Assembly: GCA_016928395.1 (NCBI GenBank)
Contig: JAFGKV010000141.1
Span: 1 to 5,299 of the forward strand
Direction of reading: 5' to 3'
DNA length: 5,299 nucleotides
Origin: Candidatus Fermentibacterota bacterium
GTDB lineage: Bacteria; JAFGKV01
Within the stretch, counting starts at the first letter, position 1. Each line of letters begins with the position of its first letter. Both the position numbers and the translations under genes were made by a program. Under the pieces are notes generated by a model. That model was not told the origin of the DNA and ran no database searches. It saw only the letters and a list, made by a program, of their open reading frames with translations. This document shows positions 1 through 5,299 of the stretch, one piece after another.

Positions 1-91
1 AAAAGCCGCGGCACCGCGCACGTACGATGCGCCGTATTCTCAACCCCGAAGAACCTGAGTGCGCTCCTCGCCCTCAGAGGCCTTACTGAGC

Positions 92-119
92 CCTGAATCC
101 TGAACCCTGAATCCTGAAC
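92..119. repeat. Tandem heptamer CCTGAAY x4 (14-bp unit x2)
   Basis: The heptamers CCTGAAT and CCTGAAC alternate twice, giving four perfect head-to-tail copies of CCTGAAY, or two copies of a 14-bp unit. Because the period is 7, the TGA inside each copy falls at 94, 101, 108 and 115, so all three + frames meet a stop. The repeat ends 11 bases before the ribosome binding site of the first gene. It looks like an intergenic simple repeat. Any role in insulating the next gene from upstream translation is inference. Confidence 0.85.
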
Positions 120-130
120 CCCATACCCAA

Positions 131-136
131 AAGGAG
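131..136 (+). promoter_or_regulatory. Ribosome binding site of the DUF6599-like gene
   Basis: AAGGAG lies six bases before the GTG at 143. It is a near-perfect Shine-Dalgarno sequence, and it fixes GTG as the start, since the protein then begins directly with a signal peptide. Confidence 0.85.
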
Positions 137-142
137 ACCATC

Positions 143-991
143 GTGAGAGCACTACTCTGCATCATCCTGCTTACGGGCACGGCATTTGCCCAGCAAGCCG
201 CCGATTTGCTGCCAGAGGACAACCAGATACCCGGATGGGTCAAAGACGGAGAGCCCCAGACCGCACAGACCCCCGAAGAGCTGTACGGACTCATTAACGG
301 AGCGGCCACGCCCTACTTGGAGAACGGATTCGTGGAGTGCGTCTTCCAAAACTACACTGGCCTCGTCGCCGGCGAGCCGACATTCCTTGAGGCCCAGGTC
401 TTTGACCAGGGGACTCAGGAGAATGCCCATGCCGTGTTCGTACTGACGGCAACGGGCCTGGAAACAGCCTGGGACGGCGCCGGTGACGAAGCGCGCATCA
501 ACTACATGCTCCCCTTCAACTTCACCTTGGAGTTCTACCGAAATCGATTCTTCGTACGCCTGAACATCGGCCGGGAAGCAGACTCTCTTCAGGCTCTCCA
601 GGTCATCCAGTCCTTCGCCTACGCCATGGACGAAGTCGCTGTTCCCGTGGAGCTGCACAGCTTCAACGCCGTTCGTCAGGGGACCCGCTGCGTGGTATCG
701 TGGGTGACCGCCTCTGAGACCGACTGCTTCGGCTTCGCCGTGCGCCGATCCGGGGTCTGTGACCCTTCCACGGCAGCGGTCATATCCTCCGAATTGATCC
801 GGGGAGAAGGCACTTCGGCGGTGCCTCGCCACTATCGTTTCGTGGATGCGTCGCCCCCTGCCGGCCCGGCATTCTATTGGCTTGAGGAATATTCGCTCAG
901 CGGGACCACCAGGCTCTATGGGCCGGCCCCGATGCTGGATCCGGGGCAGACCTCGTCTTGGGGCCGCATTAAGGCATCATTCTCTTTCTGA
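143..991 (+). CDS. Secreted DUF6599-like protein with C-terminal beta-sandwich domain
   Basis: Function is unknown; 282 residues. Residues 1-16 form a short signal peptide (a basic residue, a hydrophobic run, then an AFA cleavage site before Gln17), so the protein is probably exported. Residues about 22-165 resemble the DUF6599 family: an LLP...GW opening, then an LYGLINGAA segment (47-55) with ENGF, and a later LEFYRNRFFVRL strand. Residues about 168-266 look like a separate FnIII-like module of the type appended to secreted proteins: VELHSFNA, VSWVTASETDCFGFAVRRS, then HYRFVD and FYWLEE. The GTG start is chosen for its AAGGAG site and the signal peptide. It is the first gene of the tight run and lies 48 bases before smpB. 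No lipobox or membrane anchor is seen. The domain names rest on my recognition of the pattern, not on a search; the export call is firmer than the family call. Confidence 0.8.
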   Translation: MRALLCIILLTGTAFAQQAADLLPEDNQIPGWVKDGEPQTAQTPEELYGLINGAATPYLENGFVECVFQNYTGLVAGEPTFLEAQVFDQGTQENAHAVFVLTATGLETAWDGAGDEARINYMLPFNFTLEFYRNRFFVRLNIGREADSLQALQVIQSFAYAMDEVAVPVELHSFNAVRQGTRCVVSWVTASETDCFGFAVRRSGVCDPSTAAVISSELIRGEGTSAVPRHYRFVDASPPAGPAFYWLEEYSLSGTTRLYGPAPMLDPGQTSSWGRIKASFSF

Positions 992-1023
992 CAGCGGCGA
1001 GGAAAGCAACCCCGCGTTCACCT

Positions 1024-1029
1024 GAGGAG
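1024..1029 (+). promoter_or_regulatory. Ribosome binding site of smpB
   Basis: GAGGAG ends ten bases before the GTG at 1040. It supports that start, which gives the usual SmpB length and a normal N-terminus (MAKKTEDGRK). Confidence 0.7.
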
Positions 1030-1039
1030 CACACTGTAC

Positions 1040-1507
1040 GTGGCCAAGAAGACCGAGGATGGAAGAAAGATCATCGTCTCCAACAGGAGGGCGTTCAGGG
1101 ACTACCAGATCATGGAGAGGATCGAGGCGGGGATCGTGCTGCAGGGAACGGAGGTGAAATCACTGCGGGAGGGCAAAGCATCGCTCGCCGATTCCTACGC
1201 TACCGTCGATGGTGAGGAGGCGTTCCTTCACAACCTGCACATACCTCCCTACGAATGCGGCAACCGCTTCAACCACGAGCCGACACGTACCCGAAAGCTC
1301 CTTCTGCACAAGCGAGAGATCCGCCGGGTTTTGGGTCGATCAACCGAGAAGGGCCTCACGGTGATCCCGCTCTCTCTCTACTTCCTGCGCGGGCGCGTCA
1401 AAGTCGAACTGGCCATCGCCCGAGGAAAACGATCCTACGACAAGCGGGAGGCATTGGCGCGGGAATCGGCCATGCGCGAGATTCAGCGGGAGATGCGTAT
1501 CCGATGA
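1040..1507 (+). CDS. smpB: SsrA-binding protein SmpB
   Basis: SmpB binds tmRNA (SsrA) and brings it with EF-Tu to ribosomes stalled on broken mRNA, so that the trapped peptide is tagged for degradation and the ribosome is freed. It acts in the cytoplasm. The 155 residues match the usual length (about 150-160), and the family motifs are present throughout: IIVSNRRAFRDYQI near the start, EAGIVLQGTEVKSLREGKAS, the HNLHIPPYE segment, the NHEPTRTRKLLLHKREI block, then PLSLYFLRGRVKVELAIARGK followed by YDKRE. The basic C-terminal tail, which follows the mRNA channel in known structures, is present (REMRIR at the end). The start is GTG. Its last bases overlap the start of the amidase gene by ATGA. 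The tmRNA gene itself is not in the window. Identification is secure. Confidence 0.97.
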   Translation: MAKKTEDGRKIIVSNRRAFRDYQIMERIEAGIVLQGTEVKSLREGKASLADSYATVDGEEAFLHNLHIPPYECGNRFNHEPTRTRKLLLHKREIRRVLGRSTEKGLTVIPLSLYFLRGRVKVELAIARGKRSYDKREALARESAMREIQREMRIR

Positions 1508-2958
1508 GAATCGTCCCGGTGCTGGCGCTGGCGCTGGCTGCCATGGCCTCAGCAGCCGAATCCCAAGACATTGCCGTGGTCTACTCCGATGGCCGGCCCC
1601 CGGTGGCATTGGCCTCGGTGGTGCGCGACGGCGTGATCTACCATCGCATCAACGAGATCGCCGCCGGGCTGAGCGGTCTGGTGTCGTGGGTTCCGGCCCG
1701 CAGACGGGCGGCAATCATCGCGGGACCAGACTCCATTGCCCTTACCATCGACAGCCGGTTTCTCGTGGTCAATGGGCGCGCCCTCTGCCTCGACCATCCC
1801 ATCGTGTTCGATGAAGGGGCGATCCTGGTGCCCGAGTCATTCGTGCGGGCGGTCCCTTCCCTCTTGACCTCCGTTCGCGCCACCTGGGTGGATTCCCTGG
1901 GACAGCTCACGATCGAAGGCGTCCCATGCGACGTCACTCTTCTCCGCGTGGTGGAGGATGAGACCTCTGTGCGGTTCGAGATCAGCATCCCGTCCTACGC
2001 CACATGGGAGCTCTCCCCCGTCAGGCATGACTCCGTATCGCTCTTGCTGAACGGCGTCACAGTCTGCCCGTCGGAGTTTGATGGTCTCCTGTCCGATTCA
2101 TCGTTGGCTTCCGTTGCCGCGCACCAGGAGCCTGGGCGCGCAGTCATCGTCATGCAGAGAGCGTATCCCTGGGTCGAGGCTCGCTGCACCGCCAGCGGAG
2201 GATCCCTGATCCTCGAGTTGGGCGAGTCGATGGATATCCCTCGCTCGGACAGGCCCATCGGGCGAATCGTCATCGACGCGGGTCATGGCGGATCCGACGC
2301 GGGCGCCCGGTCTCCGGATGGAGCCACGGAGAAGGACGTCACCTTGGCCCTGGCCAAGCTTCTGACCGAGAGCCTGCAAGACCGCGGTCATGATCTCGAT
2401 GTTTTCCTCTGCCGGGATGGTGATGTTGACATTCCCGCCACGGTGCGCGTGCAGCGTGCCAATGCCGCAGGAGCCGAGGCGTTCGTGAGCATACACTGCA
2501 ACTGGTCGTTTGATCGATCGTTGTCTGGGCCGCAGGTAGTGTTTCTCCTACCCGCGCTCTCGGGCGGTGCCGGGAGTGTGCGGGCGAGGGAAGGGGTGGT
2601 GCTCGCAGGCGACATGGCTCCCCACGCACCGTGGCCCGAATCGGGGCCCGGCATGCAGCGGATGTCGGCCTGGGGAACAGTTCACAATCGATGGATTGCA
2701 GAGTCTGAGGCCTTGGCCCATGCCCTCACCGACGCCATGGCCGCGGTTGGCCTTGGGCCGTCGCCTCCCCAGCAGCGTGCGCTGGACACCCTTACCGGTC
2801 TTGCCATGCCCGCGATTCTGGTCGAAGTCGGATACCTGAGCAATCCCATCGAAGCGCGACATCTGCTGACTCTGGAGCACCTGCACACTCTTGCCGGCGC
2901 CATGGCCGAGGGAATCATCGCGTTCGTGGACGACTCGCGGCAGGTTTCCCAGCCGTGA
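1504..2958 (+). CDS. Secreted zinc N-acetylmuramoyl-L-alanine amidase (Amidase_3)
   Basis: This enzyme should cleave the bond between N-acetylmuramic acid and L-alanine in peptidoglycan, outside the cytoplasm, in cell separation or wall turnover. The protein has 484 residues. Residues 1-18 are a signal peptide (MRIVPV, then an Ala/Leu run). Residues about 23-120 resemble the copper-amine-oxidase-like stalk domain, and about 130-245 an AMIN-like beta domain that may hold it to the wall or envelope. The Amidase_3 domain runs from about 255 to 475. Its zinc ligands and catalytic residue are all visible: His261 in DAGHGG, Glu276 in TEKDV, His331 in SIHCN and Glu441 in VEVGYLSN. About 110 residues separate His331 from Glu441, more than in small amidases such as CwlC and near the spacing in E. 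coli AmiC, whose extra segment is an autoinhibitory helix. The frame is open back to 1255, but that part overlaps smpB. ATG 1504 gives the signal peptide, an ATGA overlap and a GGGAG site at 1488-1492. Confidence 0.93.
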   Translation: MRIVPVLALALAAMASAAESQDIAVVYSDGRPPVALASVVRDGVIYHRINEIAAGLSGLVSWVPARRRAAIIAGPDSIALTIDSRFLVVNGRALCLDHPIVFDEGAILVPESFVRAVPSLLTSVRATWVDSLGQLTIEGVPCDVTLLRVVEDETSVRFEISIPSYATWELSPVRHDSVSLLLNGVTVCPSEFDGLLSDSSLASVAAHQEPGRAVIVMQRAYPWVEARCTASGGSLILELGESMDIPRSDRPIGRIVIDAGHGGSDAGARSPDGATEKDVTLALAKLLTESLQDRGHDLDVFLCRDGDVDIPATVRVQRANAAGAEAFVSIHCNWSFDRSLSGPQVVFLLPALSGGAGSVRAREGVVLAGDMAPHAPWPESGPGMQRMSAWGTVHNRWIAESEALAHALTDAMAAVGLGPSPPQQRALDTLTGLAMPAILVEVGYLSNPIEARHLLTLEHLHTLAGAMAEGIIAFVDDSRQVSQP

Positions 2959-2998
2959 CCAGATCCTTCGGCCGCGGCACAGGAAGAGGGTGATCGGC

Positions 2999-3577
2999 AT
3001 GGCGAAGCGGCGACGACGCAAGGAGGGCCGACTGACAACTCGGCACGCCGTTCTGGCTTCCGCGGCGCTGGGTATCGGCCTGGCGGCCGTTGGCGCATTC
3101 CTTCACTATCGCAGCACGCTGGAACAGCCCGATCCCTCCATTGATCGCATCGCCCGGGAGTCGCCTGATCGCCTGTCGGTGCGGCAGATCATGGTCTGTC
3201 ATCCCGGAGAAAATGGAGAAGGAATGCTATGGTCAACCATGCTGGTTCCTTTGGCTTCCGATGACCCGTCAACGCTGGGGAAGCTCGCGGTGGCGGCGTG
3301 GGCCGAGCGCGTCGCGTTGGCCTGCGGCATGCGCGTGGATCACCCTCTAATTCAACACTTCTTCTATGACGAACGACGGATCGCCTACATAGACTTCGAC
3401 CCGTCTCTCTATGACGGCTGCCCGGTGGGAACCACGGGCGAGCGAGAGATTCTCACCTCGCTTGAGAACACCGTCCGGGCGAATCTCCCCTCAACCGCAT
3501 CCATCGTCCTGCTCTCGGGAGGCATCAACGTGACATCGCCATGGGGTCACCTTCTGACCCGTCCAGGGGGCTCTTAG
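2999..3577 (+). CDS. Membrane-anchored GerMN-domain protein
   Basis: The 192-residue product has a very basic start (KRRRRK at 3-8), one membrane segment at about 17-35, and then an extracytoplasmic domain, so it is probably a type II membrane protein. Residues about 61-189 fit the GerMN fold found in Bacillus GerM and in LpqB: VRQIMV opening strand, MLVPLASDDP (the usual hydrophobic strand before the helix), AYIDFDPSLY at about 129-138 (the typical V.DFS..F element), a later helix with EREILTSLENTVRANLP, and GGINVTSPWGHLL (174-186), matching the conserved G...TL.GH ending. The biochemical role of GerMN is not known; in Bacillus gerM affects spore cortex and germination. Its place between an amidase and rph suggests a wall-linked role. 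The ATG at 2999 is preferred; the in-frame GTG at 2990 is possible, and a frame open to 2891 overlaps the amidase and has no hydrophobic start. No spore genes are seen here. Confidence 0.82.
   Translation: MAKRRRRKEGRLTTRHAVLASAALGIGLAAVGAFLHYRSTLEQPDPSIDRIARESPDRLSVRQIMVCHPGENGEGMLWSTMLVPLASDDPSTLGKLAVAAWAERVALACGMRVDHPLIQHFFYDERRIAYIDFDPSLYDGCPVGTTGEREILTSLENTVRANLPSTASIVLLSGGINVTSPWGHLLTRPGGS
3565..3570 (+). promoter_or_regulatory. Ribosome binding site of rph
   Basis: AGGGGG lies nine bases before the GTG at 3580, inside the last codons of the GerMN gene, whose TAG falls in the spacer. It favours GTG 3580 over the in-frame ATG at 3541, whose nearest purine-rich stretch (GGGAGG at 3517-3522) is 18 bases away. 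Confidence 0.65.
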
Positions 3578-3579
3578 CC

Positions 3580-4335
3580 GTGAACGACACCACTCTCGGC
3601 AACGAGTTGGTGCCGCGTCACGACGGCAGATCGCCGGAGCAACCCCGCCCGCTCGGCATCCATCGGGGATACATCGCCCATGCCGAGGGGTCGGCTTTGA
3701 TAGCCCAGGGGCGAACTCGTGTCATCTGCGCGGCCTCCGTCAGCACAGCCCTCCCCGAATTCAGACGAGGCACCGGCGGCGGGTGGGTCACCGCGGAGTA
3801 CGGGATGCTGCCCCGGGCCACGGCGGTTCGTATGCCCCGGGCGTCAATGCCGACAAACAAACGGGCCGTGGAGATCTCTCGCTTTCTTGGCCGCTGCCTC
3901 CGGGCCGTAGTTGATCTGTACTGGCTGGGACCGTACATGATCCACATTGACTGCGACGTGGTAGATGCCGACGGAGGTACGCGATGTGCTGCCCTCACGG
4001 GGGCGTTCGTCGCCCTTCGTGACGCCATCCAAGCGCTGAAGACCCGCGAAAACCGCCCAGGATGGCCGATTCGTGAGCCAGTGGCAGGCATCAGTGTCGC
4101 ACTGCTAGGTAGCAGGCTGCTCGTGGATCCCGATTACGAAGAAGACCACCAAGCCTCCATCGATTTGACCATGGCCGTCACCGAGTCGGGCCGTCTCGTG
4201 GAAATCCATGCCGCCTCAGAAGCAGACCCGTACAGCCGCGAGACGCTGAACCTCATGGTCGATGCAGGCGTTGTTGGCGCACAGAGCGCGTTTCTCGCAC
4301 AACGAGAATGTTGGGAGCGAGCGCTCCTTCCATGA
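3580..4335 (+). CDS. rph: Ribonuclease PH (tRNA nucleotidyltransferase), divergent
   Basis: RNase PH removes 3' nucleotides from tRNA precursors by phosphorolysis, as a ring-shaped hexamer in the cytoplasm. The 251 residues (usual length about 240) show the family core: HDGRSPEQPRPL, AEGSALIAQGRTRVICAASV, GGGWVTAEYGMLPRAT (66-81) and DCDVVDADGGTR (124-135). By comparison with E. coli RNase PH, the phosphate-binding residues are kept (Arg95 for Arg86; Gly133, Thr134, Arg135 for 124-126), as are the two catalytic aspartates (Asp189 and Asp195 for 178 and 184). Several usually fixed motifs differ: GRTxEIQR is KRAVEISR (94-101), the D-x-N after the second aspartate is DLT (195-197), and EVQGTAEG is EIHAASEA (208-215). 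I expect an active but divergent enzyme; a changed substrate cannot be excluded. It starts two bases after the GerMN stop and overlaps rdgB by ATGA. Confidence 0.93.
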   Translation: MNDTTLGNELVPRHDGRSPEQPRPLGIHRGYIAHAEGSALIAQGRTRVICAASVSTALPEFRRGTGGGWVTAEYGMLPRATAVRMPRASMPTNKRAVEISRFLGRCLRAVVDLYWLGPYMIHIDCDVVDADGGTRCAALTGAFVALRDAIQALKTRENRPGWPIREPVAGISVALLGSRLLVDPDYEEDHQASIDLTMAVTESGRLVEIHAASEADPYSRETLNLMVDAGVVGAQSAFLAQRECWERALLP

Positions 4336-4943
4336 GACTCGTCATCGCCACTGCCAACCGCGACAAGAGGCTGGAACTCATGGCATTGCTGGATGGCCTG
4401 GGGATCGACCTCCTGCCCATGACCCGGTGGAAGGACCTCGTGTCTCCCGCCGAGACAGGGCGCACCTTGGAGGAGAATGCCACGATCAAGGCGCTCTCCG
4501 CAGCGCGACACACAGGGCTTCCCGCCGTCGCGGATGATACGGGCCTGGAGGTCGAGGCGCTGAACGGCCGCCCCGGAGTCTTCGCGGCCCGGTTCGCCGG
4601 CGAAGGGGCCACCTATCGTGACAACCGGGAGAGGCTGCTGCGCGAGATGCTCGGCATTCCCGAGGATCGTCGCGGCGCAGCCTTCAGGACCGTGGCCGCA
4701 CTGTGCTTTCCCGACGGGGAGTGCTTCACGGTGGAAGGCAAGTGCATCGGGCGGATCACCGGGGAGGAGCGGGGTGACGGTGGTTTCGGGTATGACTCCA
4801 TCTTCCTTATCCCCTCGCTGGGCGTGACCTTCGCTGAGATGACCACCGATCAGAAGAACGCCATAAGCCACCGAAGTCAGGCCCTGGGCAAGATGCGGGA
4901 ACTCATCACGGAGCACATCGTGCAAGGTCAAACGGCGACGTAG
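4332..4943 (+). CDS. rdgB: XTP/dITP diphosphatase (RdgB/HAM1 family)
   Basis: RdgB hydrolyses XTP, ITP and dITP to monophosphates and pyrophosphate, keeping deaminated purines out of DNA and RNA; it is a cytoplasmic, Mg-dependent dimer. The 203 residues match the family length. Motifs in order: ATANRDK (6-12, the T/SxNxxK nucleotide loop), EENATIKA (47-54), ADDTGLEVEALNGRPGVFAARFAG (67-90) with the catalytic Asp69 (Asp69 in E. coli too), GGFGYDSIF (150-158), EMTTDQKN (169-176) and SHR (179-181), which contacts the base. Two small departures are DDTGL for the usual DDSGL and GFGYDS for GFGYDP. ATG 4332 is chosen because it overlaps the rph stop as ATGA and begins directly with the MRLVIATAN core; an in-frame ATG at 4308 would add eight residues inside rph. 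Pairing of rph with rdgB is common, and in Escherichia, Bacillus and others the enzyme is well characterised. Confidence 0.97.
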   Translation: MRLVIATANRDKRLELMALLDGLGIDLLPMTRWKDLVSPAETGRTLEENATIKALSAARHTGLPAVADDTGLEVEALNGRPGVFAARFAGEGATYRDNRERLLREMLGIPEDRRGAAFRTVAALCFPDGECFTVEGKCIGRITGEERGDGGFGYDSIFLIPSLGVTFAEMTTDQKNAISHRSQALGKMRELITEHIVQGQTAT

Positions 4944-5061
4944 GAGCGTGTAAGGTCCCGAGTTCAGGCAGGACTGCGGGCTCCGCTCCGCTGCGCAGGT
5001 CTCGGTTGTCGGTGGGGCCTCTGGATGCGAGAGCACCCAGGTGTTTCGAGGTCGAGAGTAC

Positions 5062-5088
5062 GGCGGGCTGTCGGCTGTCAGGCCCGCC
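5062..5088. repeat. GC-rich inverted repeat enclosing a direct repeat
   Basis: GGCGGGC (5062-5068) is the exact complement of GCCCGCC (5082-5088), with a 13-base loop. A direct repeat, GGCTGTC, occurs twice without a gap at 5066-5072 and 5073-5079, overlapping the left arm. The 8-base palindrome CAGCGCTG follows at 5089-5096. There is no T tract, so it is a poor intrinsic terminator. It lies 119 bases after the rdgB stop. Confidence 0.6.
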
Positions 5089-5114
5089 CAGCGCTGCGAG
5101 GAACCGTTGCCGTG

Positions 5115-5140
5115 GTAGGGGCGACCATCTCTGGTCGCCC
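5115..5140 (+). repeat. REP-like element: GTAG followed by a perfect 9-bp hairpin
   Basis: The tetranucleotide GTAG (5115-5118) is directly followed by GGGCGACCA (5119-5127), the loop TCTC (5128-5131) and the exact complement TGGTCGCCC (5132-5140). A GTAG or GGAG head before a short palindrome is the known layout of bacterial REP elements mobilised by RAYT (TnpA-REP) proteins. The fit to that layout is seen directly. That it is a dispersed repeat in this genome is inference, since only one copy is in the window and no RAYT gene is present. Confidence 0.6.
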
Positions 5141-5162
5141 GCGGGAGGGCGGGGCTCGGAGT

Positions 5163-5180
5163 CGGTATCGGTATCGGTAT
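5163..5180. repeat. Tandem hexamer CGGTAT x3
   Basis: Three perfect, gapless copies of CGGTAT, with a further C continuing the pattern. It is a simple-sequence repeat in non-coding DNA, 22 bases after the REP-like hairpin. Copy number may vary between strains. No function is evident. Confidence 0.85.
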
Positions 5181-5193
5181 CCAGAGGCGTACC

Positions 5194-5225
5194 TTTGAGT
5201 ACGAGTACGTGAATGTACTCTCAAA
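5194..5225. repeat. GAGTAC duplicate forming an imperfect hairpin
   Basis: GAGTAC occurs twice in tandem (5197-5202, 5203-5208). The second copy pairs exactly with GTACTC (5215-5220) across a six-base loop GTGAAT. Five further pairs form outside a four-base bulge (TTTGA 5194-5198 with TCAAA 5221-5225). The 11-pair stem has no T tract after it, so a terminator is unlikely. Confidence 0.6.
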
Positions 5226-5237
5226 CGAGTGGGGGCC

Positions 5238-5251
5238 CCGGGCTCGCCCGG
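5238..5251. repeat. Short GC inverted repeat CCGGGC/GCCCGG
   Basis: CCGGGC (5238-5243) and GCCCGG (5246-5251) are exact complements two bases apart. In a folded strand they would form a five-pair stem with the loop CTCG. The palindrome GGGGCCCC (5232-5239) adjoins it and offers competing pairings. No T run follows. Confidence 0.5.
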
Positions 5252-5299
5252 ACGATACATCTTGTAACTTCCGGTAGCAATGTATACCGTGCGGGAAGC

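Larger units (their letters stand above)
4944..5299. other. Gene-free, repeat-rich region after rdgB
   Basis: This 356-base stretch holds no convincing gene on either strand. The short open frames there (5006-5212 on +, 5078-5260 on -) have low-complexity products without family motifs. It does hold a chain of small structures: a GC hairpin with internal direct repeats (5062-5088), a REP-like hairpin (5115-5140), a CGGTAT triplicate (5163-5180), a GAGTAC pair with a hairpin (5194-5225) and a GC-rich inverted repeat (5238-5251). None of the hairpins is followed by a run of T, so I see no intrinsic terminator for the operon. I also see no tRNA, rRNA or tmRNA in it. Confidence 0.75.

Noticed and set aside
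1-93. Possible 3' end of an upstream gene; all three + frames are open for part of this stretch.
   Set aside because: No frame gives a recognisable C-terminus and each ends at a different stop, so no partial gene can be supported.
152-832. Open frame of 226 codons on the minus strand.
   Set aside because: It is antisense to the DUF6599-like gene, which has a strong ribosome binding site and signal peptide; the antisense product has no recognisable domain.
1255-1503. In-frame extension of the amidase frame back to 1255, adding 83 residues.
   Set aside because: It lies wholly inside smpB in another frame, has no family resemblance, and would bury the clear signal peptide that begins at ATG 1504.
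4974-4998. CTGCG/CGCAG stem after rdgB as a possible transcription terminator.
   Set aside because: Only five pairs with a 15-base loop and no T tract.
4134-5036. Open frame of 300 codons on the minus strand.
   Set aside because: It runs antisense to rdgB and the end of rph, which are certain, and its product shows no family motif; it is a shadow of high-GC coding sequence.
5006-5260. Short open frames on both strands in the spacer (5006-5212 on +, 5078-5260 on -).
   Set aside because: They run through the hairpins and tandem repeats, giving Arg/Ser/Gly-rich low-complexity products, and lack ribosome binding sites.
5263-5288. Promoter-like boxes TTGTAA and TATACC near the window end.
   Set aside because: The spacing is only 14 bases, both boxes are poor, and no gene start is visible downstream inside the window.
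4944-5299. tmRNA (ssrA) gene, looked for because smpB is present.
   Set aside because: No tRNA-like ends, no tag-peptide reading frame and no conserved T-arm sequence were found here or in the other spacers.

Overview
The window is about 60% GC and carries six genes, all on the + strand, in a compact run from 143 to 4943. A gene-free stretch rich in short repeats follows. Nothing fixes the taxon. A secreted DUF6599-like protein, an amidase with a copper-amine-oxidase-like N-terminal domain, GTG starts and short simple repeats between genes would suit an uncultured bacterium of a phylum such as Acidobacteriota, Planctomycetota, Armatimonadota or a relative. That placement is inference and of low confidence.

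Layout. Positions 1-142 are a leader containing four tandem CCTGAAY heptamers that put stop codons in all three + frames, followed by a clear ribosome binding site. Positions 143-991 encode a secreted protein: a DUF6599-like domain followed by a beta-sandwich (FnIII-like) domain. Positions 1040-1507 are smpB (trans-translation). Positions 1504-2958 encode a secreted zinc N-acetylmuramoyl-L-alanine amidase, overlapping smpB by ATGA. Positions 2999-3577 encode a membrane-anchored GerMN-domain protein. Positions 3580-4335 are rph (RNase PH), starting at GTG two bases after the previous stop. Positions 4332-4943 are rdgB (XTP/dITP diphosphatase), overlapping rph by ATGA. Positions 4944-5299 hold no convincing gene but several hairpins, short tandem repeats and a REP-like GTAG-plus-palindrome element.

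How the genes fit together. The order amidase, GerMN, rph, rdgB resembles the gerM-rph-rdgB (ysnA) order known from Bacillus subtilis. The set pairs envelope functions (amidase, GerMN) with RNA and nucleotide housekeeping: ribosome rescue by SmpB, tRNA 3' trimming by RNase PH and removal of non-canonical purine triphosphates by RdgB. Gaps of at most 48 bases and two ATGA overlaps suggest one transcript with translational coupling at the overlaps. I see no strong promoter or intrinsic terminator.

I found no defence system, mobile element, CRISPR array or clearly new multi-gene system. The points most worth a second look are the REP-like element and its repeat-rich surroundings after rdgB, the all-frame-stop heptamer repeat before the first gene, the DUF6599/beta-sandwich fusion, and an RNase PH with unusual substitutions in otherwise conserved motifs.
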